A DNA stretch of 27,426 bases, from assembly GCA_039024295.1 (NCBI GenBank), contig JBCDIQ010000025.1, positions 1-27,426 on the forward strand. The letters are read 5' to 3'. Positions 8,145 to 16,191 of this stretch are shown in pieces; position 1 is the stretch's first letter; the number at the start of each line of letters is the position of its first letter. Position numbers and translations under genes: made by a program. The notes beneath the pieces were generated by a model. It was not told the origin of the DNA. It worked only from the letters and a program-made list of their open reading frames with translations, and ran no database searches. This stretch comes from JBCDIQ01 sp039024295 (GTDB taxonomy: Bacteria > Bacteroidota > Bacteroidia > J057).

Positions 8145-10118
8145 ATGAGAAGCCCGTTAAAAAACACCTTGAGTCTTTTGCTTATCGCTTTTTTATTTCT
8201 GCCTATGTCAGGCATAGCCCAATTGAATGTCAAATGGGAACAAAGCCTTCCAGGCGGCATCCAGTGGCAAACCATCACCTCTCTTGGAAACTTGATTATT
8301 GCCTCTGGGTCGTCCTTGCAACGAATTGACAGCGAAACTGGTGAAGTCAAATGGAGCAAAAAACAATTCGGTAATTTATCCGAAAGCCAGGTAGAGGAAT
8401 TACCAGGAAGCCCATTTTTGAAGATCAAATCCGGCAATGCATTTATGCTAATGGATGAGTTTTCGGGAGACATCGTGTTTGACCCTGCGAAAGCTGGTAT
8501 CTCCGAGGTAAAAGGCTACTACATGTTTTACAACATGGGGGCCATCCTGATAGATGGCATGGCCATTTCAGGAGAGCAGTCGATATCCCTGATCAACATG
8601 GCCGATGCCAGCGTGAAATGGAGCATAAAAGAAGATGTGGGCCGCATCATCGCTGCAAATGAGTTGGGGAATGATGAAATTCTCCTTACAGATTTATTCG
8701 GCATGAGCAAGGTCAAAGCCTCTAGTGGAGAGTTCATCTGGAAGGGAGGATCCGGAGGCGACAAGAAAAAAGATGAAGACGGGGGAAAATTTGGAAAATT
8801 GATGCAGGAGTTTGCAAAAGAAATGGTGGAAGAAGCTGTGAAAGACGAAGACTTTAACGCAGCATTTTTCCATCGTCCGGGAGATGGCATCTGCTTTTTT
8901 GCTGGGGAAAACAAAGATTCAAGAACCGAAAGCGTCCCTGGCGAGGGCATGAAGGAAATTCCTTACACCTACTATTCCTTTGCAGCGTTTAATGTGCAGG
9001 ATGGCAGCCAACTGTGGGGAGATTTGGACATTGAAGGACAACTGGGACAGGTTACCTACCGGGAAAATGGCCTGATGATCGTGCCTACCCTACCGAATAT
9101 GCCCTTGAATGTCTACAACTACCAGACAGGACAAGGTATGTGGGGACGAGGTTTTTATCCCAAGGGCGTTGTGGCAGATTTTCTCGACACAGAATCGGGC
9201 TTATTAATTGCTTCTGAACAATCCAACAAAAGTTACCTGCAATTAATCGATCCAAAGACAGGATCAAAGGTCTACAAAAGGCCCACAAAGGTGAATGGAA
9301 CCATTGCAGGGATTGTACCATTAAGCAATGCTGTTTTATACCTCACCAGTTCTGAGATCAATATCCTCGATATTACCAAAGGAGAGTTGAAGTGGGACAA
9401 AGGCATCAATTCTACCCCAAGTCTAACCGGAAAAAAGGGAGACATGATCTATGCATTTGATACCAGAGAAAGGGTTGTCAAAACCATAGACCTAACAAGC
9501 GAAAGCTTCAAGAACCTGACTGCCGAAAAGCTGACCTTCCAGGGAAAGGAAAGCCCCAATAAATTAGAAGTAATGGAGGACGGAGTACTGCTGTATTCCG
9601 ATCAAAACATCGCCAAATACAGTTTTGATGGAACCTTGCTGTTCAACGAATTTTACGAAGCTCCCAGGGAGTCACGTTTCATGCAAGCTTTGTTGCTGGC
9701 AGATGCAGCCTATGCCTCTTATGTTGCCGCCCAATCCTATTATGTTGCTGCCCATATGGGGAACGCAGAAGCAGAACTCAGGGGCCAAAGTGCCGGTGGC
9801 AGCCAACTTGCCGGACAATTCAAGGATGTTTATGCAGACCTTGGAGAGCAAGCTTCGAGCTACGCAAAAGAAGCTGCCAATGCTGCCTTTAAGCGTCAGA
9901 AGGCTACCCAGTCTGGAAAAGACTTCAACTTCATCCTCACTAGACAGGACAAGATTGTGAAACTGCTTCAGGTAAGCAAAAAAACCGGGAAGGCCGAAGG
10001 AGCAATTGACCTGGGCCGGGACAAAAACCCCAGCTATACCATCGACAATTTCTCTGGAACCGTTTACCTGAAAAAAGGAGACAATGGCTTAGTTTCTTAT
10101 CAAGTAGGCCAGCCATAG
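8145..10118 (+). CDS. Exported PQQ-like beta-propeller protein
   Basis: The frame is open from ATG 8010, but I choose ATG 8145 because it begins a clean signal peptide (MRSPLKNTLSLLLIAFLFL, cleavage after MSGIAQ), giving 657 residues. The mature protein carries propeller blades of PQQ/BamB type: LIIASGSSLQRIDSETGEVKW, later LLIASEQSNKSYLQLIDPKTG and VLYLTSSEINILDITKGELKW (hydrophobic strand, then a D-x-x-T/S-G-x-x-x-W turn). Two insertions interrupt the propeller: a glycine/lysine-rich charged stretch with an acidic helix (about residues 203-246) and an alanine-rich helical stretch (about 513-586, starting MQALLLADAAYASY). There is no lipobox and no T9SS tail, so it is probably periplasmic. 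No quinone-enzyme catalytic motif is evident, so a binding or scaffold role is more likely than a dehydrogenase. Confidence 0.85.
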   Translation: MRSPLKNTLSLLLIAFLFLPMSGIAQLNVKWEQSLPGGIQWQTITSLGNLIIASGSSLQRIDSETGEVKWSKKQFGNLSESQVEELPGSPFLKIKSGNAFMLMDEFSGDIVFDPAKAGISEVKGYYMFYNMGAILIDGMAISGEQSISLINMADASVKWSIKEDVGRIIAANELGNDEILLTDLFGMSKVKASSGEFIWKGGSGGDKKKDEDGGKFGKLMQEFAKEMVEEAVKDEDFNAAFFHRPGDGICFFAGENKDSRTESVPGEGMKEIPYTYYSFAAFNVQDGSQLWGDLDIEGQLGQVTYRENGLMIVPTLPNMPLNVYNYQTGQGMWGRGFYPKGVVADFLDTESGLLIASEQSNKSYLQLIDPKTGSKVYKRPTKVNGTIAGIVPLSNAVLYLTSSEINILDITKGELKWDKGINSTPSLTGKKGDMIYAFDTRERVVKTIDLTSESFKNLTAEKLTFQGKESPNKLEVMEDGVLLYSDQNIAKYSFDGTLLFNEFYEAPRESRFMQALLLADAAYASYVAAQSYYVAAHMGNAEAELRGQSAGGSQLAGQFKDVYADLGEQASSYAKEAANAAFKRQKATQSGKDFNFILTRQDKIVKLLQVSKKTGKAEGAIDLGRDKNPSYTIDNFSGTVYLKKGDNGLVSYQVGQP

Positions 10119-10423
10119 CCCTTCCACGAAACACGGGTTTTTTATTTGCCATGGTACCAATTAGGTGCTGTGGCTTTTTGCTTTTTATCAGGCGTATATA
10201 AACGAGAAAAGTGCTCTTCCTCCTTATAAGCTTTGTGTTTTGGGTGCTTTTATATGAGGGAATTTTAATATAAATCAGCCATATTTGTTTGGTTAGTCCG
10301 CAAAATACCCGCTTTTCCCGAAAGGAAATATGATGTGTAAAGGCTTCTTTTACATGACTCGGACTAAGTGAAAGGAGCTCAAGGTTGATAGACAAGCATA
10401 ATCCATAAAACCCTCAGTAACTC
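10119..10423. other. Intergenic region, little recognisable
   Basis: 305 bp, AT-rich. The only structure I see is a small hairpin (TGTAAAGG 10336-10343 with CTTTTACA 10347-10354, loop CTT). A T-run after 10131 has no convincing stem in front of it. I find no exact TAnnTTTG promoter and no gene. Confidence 0.5.
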
Positions 10424-11458
10424 ATGATCATCACGAAAGGCATCAGCATCCTGAAACTCATCAAGTGGACGGGGCATCATATCATTTGGTTGAGTGCCAT
10501 GATGGCGACTGTGGCAGCACTGTACCATTTCAAAATTATCAGTATCACGATTCCGTGGCTGCCAGTTTCAGTCATCGGCACAGCAGTGGCTTTTTACACA
10601 GGGTTTAAAAACAACCAGTCTTACGACCGCATGTGGGAGGCGCGAAAAATTTGGGGCGGCATCGTAAATGACAGTCGTACCTGGGGCATGATGGTGGATG
10701 GGTATGTCTCCAATTTATTTACCTCCATAGGGGTAAGTCAGGGGGAACTCCATGCCACCAAGCAGCGGTTGATCTACCGTCACATTGCTTGGTTGTATGC
10801 TCACCGCAGCCAGTTGCTAATTCCAACTTCCTGGGAGCACATCAGCCAAGAAGGTCCTGTTTCCAGACACGCAGCGTATTACCAGAAAAATTTTGGGATT
10901 GGCCTGCTGGATGATGAAGTGACGCGGACGGAGTTGACCTTGTTTTTACCAGAAGACGAGTATGATCGCATGATTCACTATGCCAACACAGCGACACAAA
11001 TCATCAACGAGCAGTCGCGAGACTTGGCTAAGCTTCGAGAGGAAGGCCTAATCGATGATTTCCGGCACATGGAGATGGGCAATGTCCTCAAGAGTTTCTA
11101 CACCTTACAGGGGAAAAATGAACGCATCAAAAAGTTTCCGCTACCGCGCCAGTACGCCAACATGAGCCGGTATTTCACCGCTATCTTCATTTTATTCCTT
11201 CCCTTTAGCATGATCCCTTCTCTGATGGAATCAGGAGATTTAGGCTTTGCCTTGTCCATCCCCATTACTGTTCTGATCGGGTGGATTTATGTCATGATGG
11301 AAGTGATAGGAGATTATTCGGAAAACCCTTTTCAGGGAATGGCCAATGACATCCCTATGATGTCCTTGTGCAGGACCATTGAGATTGACCTGAGGGAAAT
11401 GCTGGGAGAAACAGAACTTCCTCCTGCTGTTGCTGCACAAGAAGGGGTATTGATGTAG
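10424..11458 (+). CDS. Bestrophin-family ion channel (UPF0187/YneE-like)
   Basis: A protein of 344 residues, near the usual ~300 of bacterial bestrophins. Family hallmarks are a first membrane segment (IIWLSAMMATVAALYHF), a second (PVSVIGTAVAFYTGFKNNQ) and the highly characteristic NNQSYDRMWEARKIWGGIVNDSR stretch, here around residues 66-88. A cytoplasmic helical region follows, with C-terminal membrane segments (YFTAIFILFLPFSMIP and SIPITVLIGWIYVMMEVIGD) ending in the family's YSENPF-type motif (DYSENPFQGMANDIPM). Bacterial relatives form pentameric channels in the inner membrane; some are cation- and some anion-selective, and this cannot be decided here. ATG 10424 is the first start. It seems to be monocistronic; the next gene begins 160 bp later without a clear terminator between. 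Confidence 0.9.
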   Translation: MIITKGISILKLIKWTGHHIIWLSAMMATVAALYHFKIISITIPWLPVSVIGTAVAFYTGFKNNQSYDRMWEARKIWGGIVNDSRTWGMMVDGYVSNLFTSIGVSQGELHATKQRLIYRHIAWLYAHRSQLLIPTSWEHISQEGPVSRHAAYYQKNFGIGLLDDEVTRTELTLFLPEDEYDRMIHYANTATQIINEQSRDLAKLREEGLIDDFRHMEMGNVLKSFYTLQGKNERIKKFPLPRQYANMSRYFTAIFILFLPFSMIPSLMESGDLGFALSIPITVLIGWIYVMMEVIGDYSENPFQGMANDIPMMSLCRTIEIDLREMLGETELPPAVAAQEGVLM

Positions 11459-11617
11459 TAAAGAGCAGTTTTTCAACCGGTTTTTTACAAAGAAGGAAAA
11501 CGCAACTGTTAAGATTTTTTGGCATTTTCGTTTTCAGGAAACATCCAAACCAATTGGGTGTAAAGGGGATTATTTCATGAGTTTTCCCTTTCCTTTCACC
11601 TTCAGAATACCACGTTG

Positions 11618-13114
11618 ATGAACTCAAAACTAGCCACCCTGATTGTGAGCATCGCGATGCTCAGCTGCACCCAATCTCCACGACAAGAAACCACCGCCTC
11701 TCCAGAGCCTTCTCCGGTAGATGAACCAGTAATGACTTCCATGCTTGGAAAAACCTCCACCATCTACACCACGGCAAGTAAAACCGATCTCCGACTCACG
11801 CAGACCGGTACAGCTACTTTTGCCGAAGCAGCTCAACCCCTGGAAAATGAAGTTTCGGTCTTTGTTAATCCGAATAAATCCTTCCAGACCTTTTTGGGAA
11901 TAGGCGGGGCCATCACCGACGCTTCTGCGGAAGTATTTGCTAAGCTCCCGGCTGAAACCCAGCAGGAATTGCTCACCGCTTATTATGACCAGGAGAAAGG
12001 CATTGGGTACTCTTTATGCCGCACCCCCATTCATAGCTGCGATTTTAGCAGTGCCAGCTATACCTACATCGAGGAGGGCGATAAGGAGCTAAAAACCTTC
12101 AACATCGACGCTGACAAGCAATACAAAATCCCATTGATCAAAAAGGCCATTGCAACTGCGGGGGGAACCCTGATGCTGTATGCCAGTCCGTGGAGTCCTC
12201 CAGCCTTCATGAAGGATAACAACAACATGCTCAAGGGCGGCAAACTGCTCCCAGAATACTTCGATACCTGGGCAAGGTATTACACGAAATTCATCAAGGC
12301 CTATGAAGCCGAAGGTATGCCCATCTGGGGCATCACCATTCAGAATGAACCCATGGCCGTTCAGCGGTGGGAATCCTGCATTTACACGGCCGAAGAAGAA
12401 CGTGATTTCCTGAAAAACCACCTCGGGCCCATGATGGAAAAAGAAGGTCTGAGCGACAAAAATATTGTGGTATGGGACCACAACCGGGACCTCATCACCC
12501 ACCGTGCAAATACCATTTTTGAAGATGCCGAAGCTGCAAAATATGCCTGGGGAATTGGCTTTCACTGGTATGAGACGTGGGCAGGCGGCCTGCCAATGTT
12601 TACCAACCTTGGTGCCATCAATCAGTCATTCCCAACGAAAAACCTCCTGTTTACCGAAGGGTGCCAGGAAGGATTTCGCCCTGATCGTTACCAGTATTGG
12701 AAACATGCCGAGCGTTATGGACGGTCCATCATCAATGACTTCAATCAAGGAACTGTCGGCTGGACCGATTGGAACATCCTCCTGAATCAGAACGGCGGTC
12801 CTAACCACGTAGGCAATTATTGCTTTGCGCCCATTCATGGGGATACCGAAAAAGGGGAGTTGATCTATACGCCAACGTATTACTACATCGGCCATTTCTC
12901 GAAGTTCATTCGTCCCGGTGCAAAGCGAATCAGTACCGTTAGCAGCCGGAGCCATTTATTGAGCACCACTTTTCAGAATGAAGATGGCAGCATGGTCAGT
13001 GTGGTGATGAACCAGCATGATGAAGCCATCGACTATAGATTGTACCTAGGCACTGTCGAAGCCATTCAAGCTTCTATTCCAGCGCACGCGATGCAGACCA
13101 TTGTAACCAAATAG
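11618..13114 (+). CDS. Lipoprotein glycoside hydrolase family 30 (glucosylceramidase-like)
   Basis: The ATG at 11618 gives 498 residues; an in-frame TTG one codon earlier is less likely. A short lipoprotein signal ends in AMLSC with the lipidated Cys at about residue 17, then a Pro/Ser/Glu-rich linker. The catalytic (beta/alpha)8 domain has the GH30 signature run: FLGIGGAITDASAEVF, YSLCRTPIHSCDFS, LYASPWSPPAFMKDNN, IWGITIQNEP with acid/base Glu244, and LLFTEGCQE with nucleophile Glu347. A C-terminal beta domain (ISTVSSRSHLLSTTFQNEDG, VSVVMNQHDEAIDYRL) completes the family's usual shape. Family members hydrolyse beta-glucosides such as glucosylceramide or beta-1,6-glucans; the substrate is undetermined. 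It should be membrane-anchored, facing periplasm or cell surface. An AraC-type regulator follows directly, which may be its controller. Confidence 0.92.
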   Translation: MNSKLATLIVSIAMLSCTQSPRQETTASPEPSPVDEPVMTSMLGKTSTIYTTASKTDLRLTQTGTATFAEAAQPLENEVSVFVNPNKSFQTFLGIGGAITDASAEVFAKLPAETQQELLTAYYDQEKGIGYSLCRTPIHSCDFSSASYTYIEEGDKELKTFNIDADKQYKIPLIKKAIATAGGTLMLYASPWSPPAFMKDNNNMLKGGKLLPEYFDTWARYYTKFIKAYEAEGMPIWGITIQNEPMAVQRWESCIYTAEEERDFLKNHLGPMMEKEGLSDKNIVVWDHNRDLITHRANTIFEDAEAAKYAWGIGFHWYETWAGGLPMFTNLGAINQSFPTKNLLFTEGCQEGFRPDRYQYWKHAERYGRSIINDFNQGTVGWTDWNILLNQNGGPNHVGNYCFAPIHGDTEKGELIYTPTYYYIGHFSKFIRPGAKRISTVSSRSHLLSTTFQNEDGSMVSVVMNQHDEAIDYRLYLGTVEAIQASIPAHAMQTIVTK

Positions 13115-13192
13115 GGTAGGTGTAGCTCCTTGATTGCACAGGCAATTTTTATTTGGGAATCGTTCGTGCTAGCCTTTAAACCAGTTGTTATA

Positions 13193-14191
13193 GTGAAATA
13201 TATCTCCACCAACCTGTACAAAAAGATGATCAATCATGCCCTTGCTGAGGGCATGTCCCAGGAGGAGGTAGCAAAGATTAGCCTGCCGCATGAAGCCATT
13301 TATCAGGCAAATGCAGTTCCGGCAGATGCCTTCTTTGAATTGCACGAGCAAATAGATAAACGCCTCGGGCCAGGTTTTTCGGTCAGGGTAGGGCAGGAGA
13401 TGAAAATGGATGATTATGGCGTACTGGGGCTCTCCTGGAAGACATGTTCCTGGGCGGGAGAAATATTTGACCGGAGTGAGCGATACTTCATGTTGCTTTC
13501 CAATACCTACGTGTTTAAAGTAGAAGAAATTGGGGAATGGTCCCATGTGTTTCTGTTTCGTGATGGCTATCGAAGGGGGGTTGAACTCTCCAATGAAGCG
13601 ACCTTTTCTGCTACTGTTGTGGTGCTTAGGGCGATGACAGAATCAGAAATCAGTCCTGTACAAGTTTCATTCAAGCACGGACCTCCACGTGGCCTCGACG
13701 ATTATGAGAAATCCTTCCAGTGCCCGGTTTTATTCAACCAGGAAGAGAATTTTATTGCCTACACCACAGAGGCACTGCGAACCCGAACCGCCAAAGCTGA
13801 CGCGAGCATCAACCGTTTCCTGGTAGAGCGAGTGGAGGAAGAGACCCGGGGGATTGAAATCAGCCCCAACAAGATAGCTGCTGATGTAGAGGAATTGATC
13901 AAAGATGCGCTGCCAAGTGGAATCCCCAGTGTGCAGCAACTCGGAGAACACATGGGCATGAGCAGTCGAACCCTTACCCGAAGGTTGGCGGAGTGTGGAG
14001 TCTCTTTTAGGGACTTGGTGAGAAATACCCAGGAGAACATCTCCAAGGATCTGCTGACCAATTCCTCCCGCAACATGGCCGAAATTGCCTTTCAAATTGG
14101 CTTTTCAGAGCAAAGTGCTTTCAACCGGGCATTTAAGCGATGGACGGGCCTTTCCCCTTTGGCGTTTAGGAAGCAGCAAACGGGTAAATGA
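13193..14191 (+). CDS. AraC-family transcriptional regulator with arabinose_bd-type N-domain
   Basis: The start is uncertain. The frame opens at TTG 13130 (353 residues); I prefer GTG 13193 (332 residues) because VKYISTNLYKKMINHALAEG aligns with the usual beginning of this subfamily, and ATG 13226 is a third option. Residues ~1-210 resemble the OruR-like ligand-binding domain, including the DYGVLGLSWKTCSWAGE stretch followed by WSHVFLF and the VSFKHGPPRGLDDYEKSF region. The last ~90 residues are the two AraC helix-turn-helix units: SVQQLGEHMGMSSRTLTRRL, then NMAEIAFQIGFSEQSAFNRAFKRWTGLSPLAFR, a near-textbook signature. It follows the GH30 gene with almost no gap and no terminator, so co-transcription is plausible. 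The ligand is unknown. Confidence 0.88.
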   Translation: MKYISTNLYKKMINHALAEGMSQEEVAKISLPHEAIYQANAVPADAFFELHEQIDKRLGPGFSVRVGQEMKMDDYGVLGLSWKTCSWAGEIFDRSERYFMLLSNTYVFKVEEIGEWSHVFLFRDGYRRGVELSNEATFSATVVVLRAMTESEISPVQVSFKHGPPRGLDDYEKSFQCPVLFNQEENFIAYTTEALRTRTAKADASINRFLVERVEEETRGIEISPNKIAADVEELIKDALPSGIPSVQQLGEHMGMSSRTLTRRLAECGVSFRDLVRNTQENISKDLLTNSSRNMAEIAFQIGFSEQSAFNRAFKRWTGLSPLAFRKQQTGK

Positions 14192-14205
14192 TAGGCTTAC
14201 TCCCA

Positions 14206-14365
14206 CCGGTCAAAGACCAGAAGTACAGGGTAAAACGCAGGATGAGCTTAGAATAGGGAAACCCATCACGGTCAAAAATCACATATCCAGACTTGGAGAG
14301 CTGTAGGTTCTAGGCTGCTATTGAAAACGGGAAGTACGTGAATCCAATTCCTAACCTGCAACAAT
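14206..14365 (+). repeat. Dispersed intergenic repeat, copy B (decayed)
   Basis: Collinear with copy A at 7811-7918, starting only 14 bp after the AraC stop. It shares CCGGTC, GAAGTACA, CAGGATGA, TCAAAAATCACATATCC (14272-14288), ACTTGGA, and AACCTGCA plus ATTC further on. It has extra bases between blocks, and the plus-strand frame homologous to copy A is broken by TAG codons. The minus-strand reading SKSGYVIFDRDGF stays open across the core. No gene is called in 14192-14484. Confidence 0.55.
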
Positions 14366-14432
14366 TCCTTTAACAGCCTACTTCGAATGGGACCAGATTA
14401 CCTGACAAATGGGCTTATTTGTATATGATAAA

Positions 14433-14463
14433 TTGTGAATCAGGGCGAAAAAACCTAGTTTCG
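14433..14463 (+). promoter_or_regulatory. Probable Bacteroidota-type promoter for the NuoM-like gene
   Basis: TTG at 14433-14435, a 20-base spacer, then TAGTTTCG at 14456-14463, which matches TAnnTTTG with one substitution. Initiation near 14470 would leave a leader of only about 15 nt before the ATG at 14485. It resembles the promoter proposed at 3923-3952, which also has TTTC in place of TTTG. Confidence 0.4.
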
Positions 14464-14484
14464 TCCAGTAAATAATACCTGTAA

Positions 14485-16041
14485 ATGGATACCCTTACCA
14501 CGTTATTGCTCATCTCTCCATTGATAGGCATCCCGCTCCTCATGCTGATGCGGGCCGAAAGTGCACGGATAGTGACCTTTGGGGTCAGCCTGCTGCCATT
14601 TGCCCTGAGTTTGGCTGTATACAGTGCATTTCTCAGCGGTGAACCTACTGCAAACGGGTACCAGTTCTACCAGCAAATCAGTTGGCTGGGTACCTCGGTA
14701 AGCTTTAGTACCGGGATAGATGGTATTTCCATTTACATGATTTTACTGACCACCTTGCTTACGCCCATTGTAGCAATTTATTCAAAAGAAATTACCCAGC
14801 GTCAGGTATTATATTTCTCCATGTTGCTCCTGCTAGAATTCTCTATTCTAGGGTTTTTCATGGCACTCGATGTACTCTTATTTTACATTTTCTTCGAACT
14901 GGTGCTTATCCCTTCATTGTTCTTTATTGGCGTTTGGGGAGATGAAAACCGCAATGCTGCTGGGGTAAAGTTTTTCCTGTATACCCTGGGCGGCTCTTTG
15001 CTGATGCTGGTAGCCATCATCTACATGGGGCTTCATGTCACAGAATACCTGTCTGCTGAAAGTTTGGCTACTTTTGGACTTGAGCAAGGACAGTTTAGCA
15101 CCAACTACCTGGCGATGCTGGAAGCCGATTGGCCTGCTGAGGTCACGGGATGGCTTTTTGTGGCCTTCTTTCTGAGTTTCGGAATCAAAGCACCCATTTT
15201 TCCTCTCCATACCTGGCAGGCAGATGCTTATGCTTCAGCTCCGGTAGGAGGTACCGTGATGATGGGGGCCATAATGTCAAAAATGGGGGTTTATGGCCTT
15301 ATCCGATATGGCGTTCCCATTTTTCCTGAGGTCATGCAAGAGCATGCCACAATATTGGCCAGCCTGGCGGTAATTGGCATCATATACGGTGCAATGGCCG
15401 CCATTGCCCAGAAAGACATCAAGCGCTTGCTTGCCTATTCCTCGCTTTCCCACATGGGATTCATTGCGTTGGGCATCTTCTCCATGAACCCGGAGGCAAT
15501 GAGCGGTGCAGTTATCCAAATGCTGGCACATGGTATTTCCACTGCCGGCTTGTTTCTCCTTGCTGGCATGATTGAAACTCGGACTGGGACCCGCCAAATA
15601 GCGGACTACGGTGGCCTTGCCAAGCAAATGCCTGCATTTGCGTTTCTGTTCATCATTAGCGTAATGGCATCTGTTGGATTGCCTGGCCTGAGTGGGTTCG
15701 TGGGAGAATTCATGATCATGATCGGAGCCTTTCAGTCCTCCTATTTAAGTGCAGCCTTCTCCATCTTGGCCGCTACAGGTGTAATCATTGCAGCCGTTTA
15801 CCTGCTGGGAATGACCCGAAAGGTGATGTTTGGTTCAGACGAAGATTCTAAGGCCAAAGGGGTGGCAGACCTTAACGGGTTAGAAGTCTCTCTGTTAATG
15901 CCCTTGATTCTCCTCATGTTTGTGGTTGGGCTATACGCTACGCCATTCCTGCAAAACATCAACCCAGGTACAGAAGATGTCCTGGAGTATGTAGAACAGG
16001 TTGACGGAGATCAAAGTTCCTCTTTTGCGCTGGAAGAGTAG
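14485..16041 (+). CDS. nuoM: NADH-quinone oxidoreductase subunit M-like proton channel
   Basis: 518 residues, about the family length, almost entirely hydrophobic with roughly 14 membrane segments. It keeps the antiporter-like proton-path residues: Glu138 in FFELVLIP (equivalent to E. coli NuoM Glu144), Lys235 in GIKAPIFPLHTW (Lys234), Lys266 in IMSKMGVYGLIRYG (Lys265), and the Glu in GLSGFVGEFM. The motif after HTW is QADAYASAP instead of the enterobacterial LPDAHSQAP, a variation I recall from Bacteroidota NuoM proteins. Its role is the membrane proton-pumping arm of complex I. No nuoL, nuoN or other complex I gene lies within the window, although in most genomes nuoM sits between nuoL and nuoN. 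It may be a second, dispersed copy, or serve another antiporter-type complex. Confidence 0.88.
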   Translation: MDTLTTLLLISPLIGIPLLMLMRAESARIVTFGVSLLPFALSLAVYSAFLSGEPTANGYQFYQQISWLGTSVSFSTGIDGISIYMILLTTLLTPIVAIYSKEITQRQVLYFSMLLLLEFSILGFFMALDVLLFYIFFELVLIPSLFFIGVWGDENRNAAGVKFFLYTLGGSLLMLVAIIYMGLHVTEYLSAESLATFGLEQGQFSTNYLAMLEADWPAEVTGWLFVAFFLSFGIKAPIFPLHTWQADAYASAPVGGTVMMGAIMSKMGVYGLIRYGVPIFPEVMQEHATILASLAVIGIIYGAMAAIAQKDIKRLLAYSSLSHMGFIALGIFSMNPEAMSGAVIQMLAHGISTAGLFLLAGMIETRTGTRQIADYGGLAKQMPAFAFLFIISVMASVGLPGLSGFVGEFMIMIGAFQSSYLSAAFSILAATGVIIAAVYLLGMTRKVMFGSDEDSKAKGVADLNGLEVSLLMPLILLMFVVGLYATPFLQNINPGTEDVLEYVEQVDGDQSSSFALEE

Positions 16042-16115
16042 CACTTGCTGTAGTATTCTGTGTAGAAAAGGCTTTTTTGTTTGGAGGAAATAAAGTTTTT
16101 TTGAAAAACTATTCA

Positions 16116-16189
16116 GCTAATCGTTGTTGCTGTGGAGTTGCTTATACGCATAGGCAATCTCTCATAATTTAATAACCGCAACGATTAGC
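16116..16189 (+). promoter_or_regulatory. Long inverted repeat in leader, 2 bases before the start of 16192
   Basis: GCTAATCGTTG (16116-16126) and CAACGATTAGC (16179-16189) are perfect 11-base inverted repeats. Between them TTGCTTAT / ATAGGCAA forms a smaller 8-pair hairpin with loop ACGC (about 16138-16157). The outer 3' arm ends two bases before the ATG. No T-run follows, so it is not an ordinary terminator. In RNA it would place the start codon at the base of a stem; in DNA it could be an operator. Confidence 0.6.
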
Positions 16190-16191
16190 AC

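Noticed and set aside
10105..10140. Possible terminator after the PQQ-like gene (T-run at 10132-10139)
   Set aside because: The bases before the T-run cannot form a stem of more than about three pairs.
11496..11540. GAAAACG / CGTTTTC inverted repeat before the GH30 gene
   Set aside because: Only 7 bp with a loop of more than 20 bases in AT-rich DNA, and no T-run; could easily be chance.
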